The notes: generated from the letters alone by a model not told the origin. Positions 10,203 through 19,150 are shown, counted from the stretch's first letter. The stretch is 64,000 bases of DNA from Rhizobium chutanense (GCF_002531935.1 NZ_NWSV01000028.1:1-64000); one strand, 5' to 3'. Program-made: numbers and translations.

Positions 10203-11162
10203 TCACGACGTCCGCGCCATTGGCAGCAAATTCTTCTTCTCGATCCGGCCCGCCACCGAAAACACCAGGATTTCCGTCTCCCTGCCGATCCGGCTGCCAT
10301 CCATCAACCGGACGATATCGTCGACGCCGCCGACCGGGCTGCCGTCGATGGCGAGGATATAATCGCCCTCCTGCAGTCCGCCCTTTGCCGCCGGCCCCTC
10401 CGGCTCGACCCGCCGGACGCGAACGGAGGTCGTCTGCACCGTGCCCGCCGCCAGCGCCACCCGGCGCGGCAGCACGATGGTGTCGCCTGCAATGCCGATG
10501 AAGGCACGCCTCACCTGCCCGTAGCGGAGAACCTCCGATACCACGAAATTGGCGGTATTCGATGCCACGGCGAAGGCGATGCTCTGCGCGCCCTGGATGA
10601 CGGCGGTATTGACGCCGATGACCTCGCCGCCTGACGACACCAGCGGCCCGCCTGAATTGCCGGGATTGAGTGCCGCGTCGGTCTGGATGACATCGTCCAT
10701 CAGCCGGCCGCTGGCTGCCCGCATCGACCGGCCGAGCGCCGAGACGATGCCGGCGGTCACCGTCCATTCGAAACCGAGCGGGTTTCCGATCGCGATGGCG
10801 ATATGGCCTCTGCGCAGGCGCTGGGAATCGCCGAGCTTCGCCCAGGCGCCGGTGCCGGTATTGGCGCGAATGAGGGCGATATCGGTATCGACATCCCGGC
10901 CGAGCACCCGGCCCTCGGTGACGAAGCCATCCGGCGTGGTGATGCGCACGGCCTTGGCGTCGTCGACGACATGGCTGTTGGTGATAATCAGTCCGTCCGG
11001 CGAAATAGCAAAGCCCGATCCGTGTCCCTGTCGGCCACCCACCCTCTCGATGCGGCTGACCGCCGGCCCGACGATGTCGACTGCTGCTGCGATCGATTGC
11101 GAATAGGCATCGATCAGCGCCCCGTCATTCTGAGGCACTATCTCCTTGTCCATGTAACCCAT
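10203..11162 (-). CDS. Trypsin-like serine protease with PDZ domain (HtrA/DegP-like)
   Basis: A 319 aa S1C-type protease. The catalytic triad is visible: His in ITNSHVV, Asp in DTDIALI, and Ser in NPGNSGGPLV. A PDZ domain follows at about 220-305 (EGDYILAIDGSPV). Unlike classical HtrA it has no signal peptide or transmembrane anchor and only one PDZ domain, so it may act in the cytoplasm. The start at 11162 (MGYMDKE) has GAGGA 7 bases upstream; an in-frame ATG at 11234 would add an Arg-rich stretch without a ribosome binding site. Substrate unknown. Confidence 0.88.
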   Translation of the reverse strand: MGYMDKEIVPQNDGALIDAYSQSIAAAVDIVGPAVSRIERVGGRQGHGSGFAISPDGLIITNSHVVDDAKAVRITTPDGFVTEGRVLGRDVDTDIALIRANTGTGAWAKLGDSQRLRRGHIAIAIGNPLGFEWTVTAGIVSALGRSMRAASGRLMDDVIQTDAALNPGNSGGPLVSSGGEVIGVNTAVIQGAQSIAFAVASNTANFVVSEVLRYGQVRRAFIGIAGDTIVLPRRVALAAGTVQTTSVRVRRVEPEGPAAKGGLQEGDYILAIDGSPVGGVDDIVRLMDGSRIGRETEILVFSVAGRIEKKNLLPMARTS

Positions 11163-11518
11163 GATCTGGTCCTCAGGCGGCAAAACGGCCGTCCCGCCGC
11201 CGGCGAAGCGGCCGCGGTTGCGACGGTTCGCCATGGTGATGATGTGTAGTGGATTAGATGGTTGGGCGATGAACCGCGTTCAAGGGCGCGCGGCAGCGCC
11301 GTCTGCCGCGCGTCCTGTAACGCATCGACCAGGAATGGTCTGGCCTCATTATAAAATTCTGTTATGTCAATTGAATATAAAGACTAGCTTGATGATCACA
11401 TCTGCATATTCCAGCCTGGCCGCGCGCAGCGGTGCCTATCGCCTTGCCAATTTTGCCGGCAACCGCACAAACTTCTGACCACATTAGCCCAACCCAACCC
11501 CCATCGAGGAGCCCAGAC
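11163..11518. other. Divergent intergenic region, protease / hydrolase
   Basis: It holds the promoters for the leftward protease and the rightward hydrolase. An AT-rich patch at about 11345-11400 is the most promoter-like part. The GC-rich half contains short GCGCGCGGCAG repeats only. No gene or RNA was recognised. Confidence 0.4.
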
Positions 11519-12355
11519 ATGAGCACAGTCACCACCAAGGACGGCGTCGAGATCTTCTACAAGGATTGGGGGCCGAAGACCGCCCAGCCGATCATGTTCC
11601 ATCACGGCTGGCCGCTCTGCTCCGATGACTGGGATGCCCAGATGCTGTTCTTTCTCGATAAGGGTTACCGGGTCGTCGCCCATGACCGGCGCGGCCACGG
11701 CCGCTCCACACAGGTGGGCGATGGCCACGATATGGATCATTACGCCGCCGATGCCGCAGCCGTCGTCGAGCATCTCGATCTCAGGAACGCCGTCCATATC
11801 GGCCATTCCACCGGCGGCGGCGAAGCGACCCATTATGTCGCCCGCCACGGCCAGCCGCAGGGTCGCGTCGCCAAGCTCGTCATCATCGGCGCCGTGCCGC
11901 CCATCATGGTGAAAACGGATGCCAATCCCGGCGGCCTGCCGATCGAGGTCTTCGACGACCTGCGCAGACAGCTCGCCGCCAACCGCGCGCAATTCTACCA
12001 TGACCTTCCGGCCGGCCCGTTCTACAGCTTCAACCGGCCGGGTGCGAAAGTATCGGAGCCGGTCATCAACAATTGGTGGCGCCAGGGCATGATCGGCGGC
12101 GCCAAGGCGCATTACGACGGCATCAAGGCCTTTTCGGAAACCGATTTCACCGAAGATCTGAAGATCATCACCGTGCCGACCTTCGTCATGCACGGCGACG
12201 ACGACCAGATCGTGCCGATCGCCGACTCCGCCCTGCTCTCGTCCAAGCTGCTGCAGAACGCCACGCTGAAGGTCTACGAGAAATTCCCGCACGGCATGTG
12301 CACCACCCATGCCGACATCATCAATCCCGACATCCTCGCCTTCATCAAGGGGTGA
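11519..12355 (+). CDS. Alpha/beta hydrolase, non-heme chloroperoxidase / arylesterase type
   Basis: A 278 aa hydrolase of the cofactor-free haloperoxidase group. The oxyanion-hole motif HHGWPL, the nucleophile elbow GHSTGGGE (Ser near residue 99), an acid residue in VMHGDDDQIVPI and a late His in FPHGMCTTHAD are all visible. Family members hydrolyse esters and can form peracids. The ATG at 11519 has GAGGAG upstream and fits the family start (MSTVTTKDG). It stands alone and is followed by a strong hairpin. The natural substrate cannot be read from the sequence. Confidence 0.92.
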   Translation: MSTVTTKDGVEIFYKDWGPKTAQPIMFHHGWPLCSDDWDAQMLFFLDKGYRVVAHDRRGHGRSTQVGDGHDMDHYAADAAAVVEHLDLRNAVHIGHSTGGGEATHYVARHGQPQGRVAKLVIIGAVPPIMVKTDANPGGLPIEVFDDLRRQLAANRAQFYHDLPAGPFYSFNRPGAKVSEPVINNWWRQGMIGGAKAHYDGIKAFSETDFTEDLKIITVPTFVMHGDDDQIVPIADSALLSSKLLQNATLKVYEKFPHGMCTTHADIINPDILAFIKG

Positions 12356-12366
12356 TCCGTGATGTT

Positions 12367-12393
12367 GCCGGGCGCCCACGAGGGGCGCCCGGC
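12367..12393 (+). terminator. Strong hairpin after the hydrolase gene
   Basis: A perfect 10-bp GC-only stem (GCCGGGCGCC/GGCGCCCGGC) with a 7-base loop begins 12 bases after the stop codon. There is no T-run, so its role as a terminator is likely but not certain. Confidence 0.5.
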
Positions 12394-12457
12394 TGTCGAT
12401 CGAGCCAGTTACGCATTTTCCCATGAAACCGTTTTCGCCGATTTGCGTTTAGCGGCC

Positions 12458-12634
12458 ATGACAAGAGAACGTGAACCCTCATCAAAGGCTTATCGGCAGG
12501 ATCGTTTCGAAAACACCGAGCGTGCCGCCAAGGAAACCATCGAGGCGGAGCAGCGGGCTCGCCGGGAGAAAACCAAGCGGCTGAAAGAGCTGCGACTGTC
12601 GCAGCAAAGCGGCAAGGACCCCGCAACGAAGTAG
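12458..12634 (+). CDS. Small highly charged protein
   Basis: A 58 aa Lys/Arg/Glu-rich protein, predicted to be one long helix from about residue 12 to 50 (ENTERAAKETIEAEQRARRE). It starts at MTREREPSS; the longer frame from 12359 runs through the terminator hairpin of the previous gene and is unlikely. The ribosome binding site is weak. Function unknown. Confidence 0.55.
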   Translation: MTREREPSSKAYRQDRFENTERAAKETIEAEQRARREKTKRLKELRLSQQSGKDPATK

Positions 12635-12783
12635 ATCTCCAGTTCCCGCTTTCTGGCCCGCAGCTTCCCGCGTGTCACGAATTGTTTTTGTAATTCGGAC
12701 TTTCGCCCATCTTGCAGCGCCAGGATCGCGAAATTATCTTTTTTTACGATAGCGATTCACGGCATCGAAAAAGGGCAGATGCG

Positions 12784-12993
12784 ATGTCAGACAAGCTGGT
12801 CAGCACGCGTGACGAACCGCTCACATCCGAAGACCTCGATGTGTGCCGGCGTGTCCATGAAGCCCTCTGCAGCGGGCTCAATATCGACAGATCGGGCGCG
12901 GAAGCCAACCGCCTTGGCGCCCTGATCATCGAGCTTTACCGGCAAGGCGTGCATGACGAGAGCCAGCTTCGATTGCTGGCCGGCGGAAAATGA
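12784..12993 (+). CDS. Small conserved-type rhizobial protein
   Basis: A 69 aa acidic protein starting MSDKLVSTRDEPLT, with two predicted helices (residues 15-30 and 38-66). Its composition matches the chromosome. There is AAGGGC upstream of the ATG. The AT-rich stretch around 12735-12760 could hold its promoter. I recognise no domain, and a regulatory role would be a guess. Confidence 0.6.
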   Translation: MSDKLVSTRDEPLTSEDLDVCRRVHEALCSGLNIDRSGAEANRLGALIIELYRQGVHDESQLRLLAGGK

Positions 12994-13207
12994 GGTTGTC
13001 AGCGCGCCATCCGGCTGCGCTCAAATTCGACATTTGCTCCAATCCCCCGCAGCGACGCGGCCCCGCATCGCACCCGGTGGAGATGCTCCACCTCACCCCG
13101 ATACGTTAGTCGATACGCACATACATCGGCCCTCCCATCCCAAAATGAACCGATTGCCTTTCCCTGCGTTATCCCTTCGATACATCCGTTTACCCAAGGT
13201 GAGTGAA

Positions 13208-13714
13208 ATGAACAGATTCGCAATCATTGCCCTGTCGATCGCGACGGCCTTTTCCGGGATGCCGGCGTCGGCAGGTCCGGCTTTCGTACCAAGTCCGGCG
13301 CAATCGGCGGCACAGCCGGCCCTCGGAGGCGGTGATGCCCGGATCATCACGGTCGGCTGCAACAACTTCACCAATTGCCCGGGCCAGTTCCGCAGCAATG
13401 ATGACGACTGGTATCGCAAACGCCACCATTATCGTGATCGCAGCTACTACCGGGACCGCGACTACCGAGACGATCGTTATGGCTGGGATCGTCGCTATGG
13501 CCGCCGGTATCACCACCATGACAATACCGGCGCCATCATTGGCGGCCTGGCCGCCGGCGCCCTCCTCGGCGGCATCATCGCCTCGCAGCAGAACGCCTAT
13601 TCTTCACGTGGCTACGGCTCGCATGCCGACTATTGCTACAGCCGCTATCGGTCCTATCGCGCCTATGACAATACCTACCAGCCGAACTACGGCCCACGCC
13701 GACAGTGCCGTTGA
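13208..13714 (+). CDS. BA14K family protein (secreted, Arg/Tyr-rich)
   Basis: A 168 aa protein of the family named after the Brucella 14-kDa immunoreactive, lectin-like antigen. Visible: a Sec signal peptide (MNRFAIIALSIATAFSGMPASA), a low-complexity Arg/Tyr/His/Asp segment at about 70-105, a hydrophobic Gly-rich segment TGAIIGGLAAGALLGGIIAS that could cross the membrane, and a C-terminal CYSRYRSYRAYDNTY motif ending in Cys-Arg, typical of BA14K. AAGGTGAG precedes the ATG at 13208. A terminator follows. It probably sits in the envelope; its role in rhizobia is unknown. Confidence 0.88.
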   Translation: MNRFAIIALSIATAFSGMPASAGPAFVPSPAQSAAQPALGGGDARIITVGCNNFTNCPGQFRSNDDDWYRKRHHYRDRSYYRDRDYRDDRYGWDRRYGRRYHHHDNTGAIIGGLAAGALLGGIIASQQNAYSSRGYGSHADYCYSRYRSYRAYDNTYQPNYGPRRQCR

Positions 13715-13734
13715 ACCGATCCGCCTCTGCGCAC

Positions 13735-13764
13735 AAGCCTCGCATCAAGATGCGGGGCTTTTTT
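13735..13764 (+). terminator. Rho-independent terminator of the BA14K gene
   Basis: A 12-bp stem AAGCCTCGCATC/GATGCGGGGCTT (one G-T pair) with an AA loop runs into a T6 tract. It lies 21 bases after the stop codon. Confidence 0.9.
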
Positions 13765-13855
13765 GATGCCGCGCGGGCAATGCCTGCATAAGCCCATGCC
13801 CCCAAACAACCGGCTTCGCTTCCCACGCGGTCGCAATCCAGCCGCGGGGAACCTC

Positions 13856-14422
13856 TTACTGAATTGCCCCGGCCGGCACTTCAGGAGGCCTCGTTGTCTT
13901 CAGTGCAATGGCCGAGAAGGCCTGAAGATAGGCCCGCACTTTGGAACGGTTCTCTGCCATCTCGACGGCCTGAACCACCTCGGCCGGCTCCAGTTTCATC
14001 AGAGGAAGCCGGAGGAAGATATCGCCGGCGAACCGGTCGGTGATCGTGGCAAGGACGGTGCGAAGACCAGCCAGCATGTCATCGCCGCGATGCGATGCGT
14101 GCAGCAGAGCGATCGGCTTATGGACGATCTCATCTCCCGAGACGAGCCAGTCGATCGCATTCTTGAGGCCGCCGGGGATGGATCGCACATATTCCGGACT
14201 GGCAATGATCACCCCGTCGCTGCGAGCGATCAGAGCGATGAAATCCCGCACCGCCTCCGGCAGAGATTCCCCTTCGAGATCCGGCGAGAAAACCGGCAAA
14301 CTTCCCACGCCGTCGAAGACCGCAATCTCGATTTCATCTGATGCAACGGCGCTGACGGCCCGCAGCATTGCTGTATTGGTGGAATTGCGCCGGGCGCTGC
14401 CGGAGATTGCGAGAATCTTCAT
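13856..14422 (-). CDS. NADPH-dependent FMN reductase
   Basis: A 188 aa flavodoxin-like reductase. The phosphate-binding loop GSARRNSTNTAML near the N-terminus and the SPEYVRSIPGGLKNAIDW motif (about 78-95) are those of the NADPH:FMN reductase / quinone reductase family. The start MKILAISGSA at 14422 is where homology begins; a longer upstream frame is rejected. The ribosome binding site is weak. It is divergent from the ABC exporter operon and may serve in quinone or chromate reduction; the substrate is unknown. Confidence 0.88.
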   Translation of the reverse strand: MKILAISGSARRNSTNTAMLRAVSAVASDEIEIAVFDGVGSLPVFSPDLEGESLPEAVRDFIALIARSDGVIIASPEYVRSIPGGLKNAIDWLVSGDEIVHKPIALLHASHRGDDMLAGLRTVLATITDRFAGDIFLRLPLMKLEPAEVVQAVEMAENRSKVRAYLQAFSAIALKTTRPPEVPAGAIQ

Positions 14423-14623
14423 GGCTCTAACAGCGATCGATTGGCCATGGCTGTCAACGCCAAAGGCCGCGGCGCCGCGCATCTTTTCGATGCGAAAAGC
14501 ACGCTGTCGCAGTTTGAATTGCGCGATTGAGTGACGACCGAAAGCGACTTTTGCTTGCACCGGCCGAGCCCGGCGTTAGCCTGCGTTTCAATCCCCACAA
14601 CTGCCGAATCGGCGGGAATACAT

Positions 14624-15643
14624 ATGACGGCTTTGATCGAGGCACGGAGCGTCAGCAAACGCTTCCGGCAGCACAAGAGATTTCCGGGTTTTCTGGGCGC
14701 TCTGAAGACGCTGGTGACGAGCGAATACACGGAAGTTCAGGCGGTTTCCGACATCGATTTCGACATCGCGGCCGGCGAAGCCGTCGGTTATCTCGGCCCC
14801 AATGGCGCCGGCAAGTCGACGATGATCAAGATGATGACCGGCATCCTGGTGCCGAGCGCCGGCGCGCTGACGGTGCTCGGCCGGACGCCGCATCTTAAGC
14901 GGATGGACAATGCGCGCGAGATCGGTGTTGTATTCGGCCAGCGCAGCCAGCTCTGGTGGGACCTGCCGCTGGTCGACAGCTTCACCTTGCACCAGCGCAT
15001 CTATGACATCCCCGTTGCCCGTTATGCAGACAATCTGCGGCGCTTCAGCGAGCTGCTCGATCTCGCGCCCTTTCTCGACCGCGCGGTGCGTCAGCTCAGC
15101 CTCGGCCAGCGCATGCGCGCCGAGATCGTCATGTCGCTGCTGCACGACCCGAAGATCCTGTTTCTCGACGAACCCACGATCGGGCTCGACGTGGTCGCCA
15201 AGGATGCGGTGCGGCGCTTTCTTGCCGAAATCAACCGCGAACGCGGCGTCACCATCATCCTCACCACCCACGACCTGCAGGACATCGAGACCATCTGCCC
15301 GAGGCTGATCATGGTCGATCACTCGAGGCTGATCTTCGACGGCGAATTGAGGAGCCTGCGGGCGGCATTGGGCTCGGCCCGGCGGCTGACGCTGGAATTT
15401 GCCAGCGACCCCGGGCCTTTGCCGCTGAGCACGGCCTCGCTCGTCAGCGACGAGGGCTTGCGCAAGAACTATCTGATCGAGCGCGAGGACGTATCGCTGG
15501 TCAAAATCTTGTCGGAGGTCGGCAGCGGGCGCGATCTCAAGGACGTGGCACTGCACGAGCCCGACATCGAAGAGGTCATCCGTACCTTCTATCAGCGTCG
15601 CAACGCCGACCAGCGCCGCAATGCCGAGGCTCGAGCCTCATGA
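14624..15643 (+). CDS. ABC-2 type exporter, ATP-binding subunit
   Basis: A 339 aa ATPase, first gene of a three-gene exporter operon. Walker A (GPNGAGKST) is near residue 68, the signature LSLGQRMRAE near 160, Walker B ILFLDEPTIGLD near 180, and the switch His in TTHDLQD near 215. The C-terminal 100 residues form the extra domain common in drug and polysaccharide ABC-2 exporters. Its stop overlaps the next start in ATGA, so translation is coupled. With two DUF990-type permeases this arrangement resembles viologen/drug exporters; the substrate is not determined. Confidence 0.93.
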   Translation: MTALIEARSVSKRFRQHKRFPGFLGALKTLVTSEYTEVQAVSDIDFDIAAGEAVGYLGPNGAGKSTMIKMMTGILVPSAGALTVLGRTPHLKRMDNAREIGVVFGQRSQLWWDLPLVDSFTLHQRIYDIPVARYADNLRRFSELLDLAPFLDRAVRQLSLGQRMRAEIVMSLLHDPKILFLDEPTIGLDVVAKDAVRRFLAEINRERGVTIILTTHDLQDIETICPRLIMVDHSRLIFDGELRSLRAALGSARRLTLEFASDPGPLPLSTASLVSDEGLRKNYLIEREDVSLVKILSEVGSGRDLKDVALHEPDIEEVIRTFYQRRNADQRRNAEARAS

Positions 15644-16440
15644 GCGCCTATTTCGCCTTTGCGCGCAGCGCCTTCCACTCGCAACTCGCCTACCGCAACG
15701 AAGTCTGGGCCAACATCTTCGGCAAACTGGTGCAGGTCTTTGCGCGCGTCGCCATCTGGCAGGCGGCCTATGCCGGTGTCGGCGCGCTCGTTGTCGACGG
15801 GGTCTCGCTGCAGCAGATGGTGACCTATGCTCTGCTCGGCGGCGCGGTGATGGGCGCGACCCGCCCTGAAAGGATCATCGGCGAGATCGGCCGGTCGCTG
15901 AAATCAGGCGATGTCGCGATCTGGCTGCTCAAGCCCCTGTCCTATCCGCTCTATCTCTTTGCCAACGAATGCGGCAGCTTTTTCTATCGCCTGGCAAGCC
16001 AGGTCATTCCGACCGTCGCCTTCACCGCCTTGTTCTACGGCATGCTGCCGCCGGCGAGCCTGTTTCATGGCCTGATGTTCATCGCCTTCTGGGCGCTGTC
16101 CTTCACGCTGCTGTTCCTGATGTCGGCGCTCCTCGGCCTGGTGGCCTTCTGGTTGATGACCAGCTTCTCGCTGGACTGGATCCTGGGCGCCCTGCTGCAA
16201 TTATTCTCGGGCCTTTTGGTGCCCTTCTGGTTTTTCCCCGAATCTCTGGCGACGATTGCCCGCCACCTGCCCTTTGCCTGGATCGTCTATTACCCCAATG
16301 CCGTCTATCTCGGCAGGCTTTCCATGGTGGAGATCTGGCTCCATCTCGGCCTCGGCCTCGGCTGGGCCGCCCTGTTCCTGGCCGGCGTCCTTCTTCTGTG
16401 GCGCTGCGCCTCCGGCCGCATCACCGTGCAGGGAGGCTGA
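15640..16440 (+). CDS. ABC-2 type exporter permease 1 (DUF990-like)
   Basis: A 266 aa membrane protein with about six transmembrane helices, including YAGVGALVVDGVSL near the N-terminus and a C-terminal LGWAALFLAGVLLLW helix. An RPERIIGEIGRSLKSGDVAI segment near residue 70 links helices 2 and 3, as in ABC2_membrane_6 (DUF990) proteins. It overlaps the ATPase gene by 4 bases and is followed by the second permease after 2 bases. The two permeases probably form a heterodimer. Confidence 0.9.
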   Translation: MSAYFAFARSAFHSQLAYRNEVWANIFGKLVQVFARVAIWQAAYAGVGALVVDGVSLQQMVTYALLGGAVMGATRPERIIGEIGRSLKSGDVAIWLLKPLSYPLYLFANECGSFFYRLASQVIPTVAFTALFYGMLPPASLFHGLMFIAFWALSFTLLFLMSALLGLVAFWLMTSFSLDWILGALLQLFSGLLVPFWFFPESLATIARHLPFAWIVYYPNAVYLGRLSMVEIWLHLGLGLGWAALFLAGVLLLWRCASGRITVQGG

Positions 16441-16442
16441 TC

Positions 16443-17246
16443 GTGCTCATTCATCATCTGCGGGTCCTGCCGCTGCTGGTCAGGATGTATATCCGCTCAC
16501 AGATGGAATATCGCGGCGCTTTCTGGCTCGATCGTTTTGCGCAGATCCTCTCCTATGGCAGCGTCTTCGCCACCATCGGCATCCTGCTTGCCCGCTTCGA
16601 CACGCTCGGCGGCTGGACTTGGCCCGAGCTCGCGCTCTTGTTCAGCTTCCAGCTGCTGGCCTATTCGCTCGGCGCAGCGATGAGCTTCGTGCAACTGCGC
16701 GATCTGGAAGAACTGGTGCGGCTCGGCACCTTCGATACGCTGCTGGTCAAACCATTCAGCCCCTGGGCCTATCTGATCTTTTCCGGCCTGAATATCAGCT
16801 ATACCGGTCACGTCATCCTGGCCGTGGCGCTGATGGGCTGGGCCGTCCTTTCCGTCGACTTCGCCTGGTCGGTCTGGTCCGTGTCGTTCCTCACGGCCAC
16901 ACTCATCAGCGCGGCGCTGCTGACGGGTGCGCTCATCACCATGATCGGCGCCACGGCGCTGATCTGGGTGCGTTCCAACCACCTGTTCTCGATCTTCTTC
17001 GGCTTTTGGGAATTGAACCGCTACCCCCTCAACATCTTCCCCGGCGGCATTCAGATCACCCTCATCACCGCGGTTCCGCTGGCCCTGACCAGCTCGGTGC
17101 CGGTCGGCGCCCTGCTCGGCAAACCCATCCTGATCCTCGGGGACTGGGCCGGGCCTGTAGCTCTCGCCGCCGGCCCGATCTGGCTACTGATCGCCATGGC
17201 TTATTGGCGATACGCCACCGGCAAATATCAGGGCGCCGGCGGCTGA
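16443..17246 (+). CDS. ABC-2 type exporter permease 2 (DUF990-like)
   Basis: A 267 aa membrane protein related to permease 1, with six predicted helices and the parallel motif LRDLEELVRLGTFDTLLVKP in the loop after helix 3. A GTG start at 16443 is chosen because GGAGG lies 5 bases upstream, inside the last codons of permease 1; an open frame continues much further upstream but overlaps permease 1. It is the last gene of the operon and converges with an HxlR repressor gene. Confidence 0.9.
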   Translation: MLIHHLRVLPLLVRMYIRSQMEYRGAFWLDRFAQILSYGSVFATIGILLARFDTLGGWTWPELALLFSFQLLAYSLGAAMSFVQLRDLEELVRLGTFDTLLVKPFSPWAYLIFSGLNISYTGHVILAVALMGWAVLSVDFAWSVWSVSFLTATLISAALLTGALITMIGATALIWVRSNHLFSIFFGFWELNRYPLNIFPGGIQITLITAVPLALTSSVPVGALLGKPILILGDWAGPVALAAGPIWLLIAMAYWRYATGKYQGAGG

Positions 17247-17259
17247 TCGGGCAAACCGG

Positions 17260-17781
17260 TCAGGATACCTGCGACGACGATCTGGCGCGAACCTCCAGGA
17301 ACGCCGCCGTCAGCTTTGCCAGCACCGCCGATGTGCACGTCCCGTTGGCTCCGCCGATCGGATCGACGATATGGATCTGCCGAAGGTCCTCCATGAATTC
17401 GTCCCAGAGCGGCGGCCCGCCCTCTTCGAGAAGTTCGGCGCGGATGCTGAGCTCCTCGCTGACAGGCAGATGGCGCCGGCCCCAGGCGCCGATCATCGCG
17501 AAGACCGGAACGAGCTGGATCGCCGGCTCCGTCAGGCTGTAGATGGCTTTCTGGCTGTGGCTCGGATCATCGCGTTTGCTGATGAACCCCAGCGAGAGCA
17601 GGCGCTTCAGCCTGGCGGCCAGAATATTGGAGGCGATCCCCTCCTCCGAATGGGTCAGAAGCTCACGGAAATGGCGGCGGTTGCCGAACATGATGTCCCG
17701 GATGATGATGAGGCTCCACCTGTCGCCCATCACCTCCATCGTCAGGTTGATCGGGCAGCCCGACCGCAGTTCAATGTCCAC
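17260..17781 (-). CDS. HxlR family transcriptional regulator
   Basis: A 173 aa winged-helix regulator. The HxlR pattern is clear: Cys near the N-terminus (SGCPINLTMEVMGDRWSL), then FRELLTHSEEGIASNILAARLKRL as the recognition helices and LGFISKRDDP in the wing. It is longer than the usual 110-130 aa, with an added C-terminal region that may sense a ligand. It is divergent from a dihydrofolate reductase-like gene, with an 11-bp inverted repeat between them that is probably its operator. Regulation of both genes by this protein is inference. Confidence 0.93.
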   Translation of the reverse strand: MDIELRSGCPINLTMEVMGDRWSLIIIRDIMFGNRRHFRELLTHSEEGIASNILAARLKRLLSLGFISKRDDPSHSQKAIYSLTEPAIQLVPVFAMIGAWGRRHLPVSEELSIRAELLEEGGPPLWDEFMEDLRQIHIVDPIGGANGTCTSAVLAKLTAAFLEVRARSSSQVS

Positions 17782-17797
17782 GAATTCTCTCCAATAA

Positions 17798-17844
17798 AAA
17801 CTAGTTGCAATATAGGATCACTTATGCGACAACGCAACTAGTTT
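17798..17844. promoter_or_regulatory. Inverted repeat operator between hxlR-type gene and reductase gene
   Basis: Perfect 11-bp arms AAACTAGTTGC and GCAACTAGTTT are separated by 25 bases, centred in the 89-base divergent intergenic region. The spacing places the arms two to three helical turns apart, fitting a dimer or tetramer of a winged-helix repressor. It would cover both promoters. Confidence 0.75.
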
Positions 17845-17870
17845 CAAAATGAAATCAGATGGAGGAAAGC

Positions 17871-18512
17871 ATGTCCAAGGTGCGTGTTGCAGCGTTTTCC
17901 CTTTCCGTGGATGGCTTCGGCGCCGGGCCGGAGCAGAGCATGAACGATCCGCTGGGAAAGCGGGGGCCGGAAATGTTCCAATGGTTCTTCCACACCCGCA
18001 CCTTCCGGGCAATGATGGGAAAGGACGACGGCTCGTCAGGTGTCGACGAGGATTACGCCGCCCGCGGCATGGCCAATTTCGGCGCCTTCATCCTCGGACG
18101 GAACATGTTCGGTCCTATCCGCGGCGACTGGCCCGACGAGAACTGGAAGGGCTGGTGGGGGCCGAACCCGCCCTATCACGCGCCGACGTTCATCCTCACG
18201 CACTACCCGCGCGAACCGATCGTCATGGAAGGTGGCACGACCTTCCACTTCGTCACCGGCGGCATTCATGAGGCGCTGGACAAGGCGAAGGCGGCCGCAG
18301 GCGACAAAGACGTCAAGATCGGCGGCGGCGTCAGCACCGTCCGCCAATATCTGCAGGCCGGCCTGATCGACGAATTGCATTTCGCCATCTCGCCCGTCGT
18401 GCTCGGCAAGGGCGAAGCGATGTTTGCAGGCATCGACTTGCCGGCCCTCGGCTTCCGCGTCGTCGAACATGTGGCGACAGAACACGCCACGCATATCGTG
18501 CTGGCGAAATAA
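17871..18512 (+). CDS. Dihydrofolate reductase family protein (RibD C-terminal-like)
   Basis: A 213 aa protein of the DHFR/RibD reductase superfamily. Visible: FSLSVDGFGAGPEQS at the N-terminus, ILGRNMFG with the nucleotide-binding Gly-Arg, and a Gly-rich GGGVSTVRQYLQAGLIDELH segment followed by SPVVLGKGEAMF, which is typical of RibD-C. These proteins use NADPH; the substrate is unknown and true folate reduction is unlikely. GGAGGAAAG precedes the ATG at 17871. It is divergent from, and probably controlled by, the HxlR gene at 17260. Confidence 0.9.
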   Translation: MSKVRVAAFSLSVDGFGAGPEQSMNDPLGKRGPEMFQWFFHTRTFRAMMGKDDGSSGVDEDYAARGMANFGAFILGRNMFGPIRGDWPDENWKGWWGPNPPYHAPTFILTHYPREPIVMEGGTTFHFVTGGIHEALDKAKAAAGDKDVKIGGGVSTVRQYLQAGLIDELHFAISPVVLGKGEAMFAGIDLPALGFRVVEHVATEHATHIVLAK

Positions 18513-18776
18513 CCGGCCGCCGATCGGGATCGCCATTCACGCCAGCGCATGCTCCCGTCCGAGCAGGTTGACATTGTGTTGGCTCAATGCCGATCGGCAA
18601 GTGCAGACCGCCAAGGATTTGGTGCCTGGAGGCCGGCCATCCCCGGACATCGGGCGGCGCAAACCGTGTCAAAATAGCTGTAGCGTTGGCAAGGAATGAG
18701 CGTAGAGTGAGCCCATCGGTATCGGCACGACCGCTTGAGAGACCATAGGTGCTCTTGCCGCTTCACGGGGGACGCC

Positions 18777-18980
18777 GTGCTCTTATCGCTCATCTCACTC
18801 AACGACGATGAAATAGCAATCGTCACCAATGCCGTGCGGCAATGGTGCTGCGAGAAGAAGCGCGACATCGACAGCGTCGAAGGGCGCCGCGCCATCACCA
18901 TTGCTGTCGACCTCATCCAGATGAACACGGAACACGACAAGCTTTTTGCCGAGCTATCGAAGCAGTTGGACCACCAGTAG
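18777..18980 (+). CDS. Small conserved-type rhizobial protein
   Basis: A 67 aa protein with two or three helices (NDDEIAIVTNAVRQWC; GRRAITIAVDLIQMN). A GTG at 18777 with GGGGGA about 6 bases upstream is taken as the start; an ATG at 18735 would add an unconserved-looking Cys/Arg stretch. Function unknown. The composition is typical of the chromosome. Confidence 0.55.
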   Translation: MLLSLISLNDDEIAIVTNAVRQWCCEKKRDIDSVEGRRAITIAVDLIQMNTEHDKLFAELSKQLDHQ

Positions 18981-19150
18981 AACGCCGCCCGCGACCTGTT
19001 TCTCGATGACGAGGGGCGCCGGCTGACGCTTGCCATAGGGATCCAGCGCGGCGCGTCGGCGCCGTGAATGGCTCTGGCCAAGCCAAGGAAATCACCCTGC
19101 TCGAGGCGACAGACACCCACCCAATCGACGTCGGCTGCGCAAAGCCGCCT

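Noticed and set aside
10190..10207. Hairpin CGTGAC/GTCACG between dusA and the protease gene as a terminator
   Set aside because: Only a 6-bp stem, no T-run, and it overlaps the end of the protease gene.
18974..19062. A leftward peptide ALDPYGKRQPAPLVIEKQV that looks protein-like
   Set aside because: Too short, with no matching continuation or start; I could not place it in a family.
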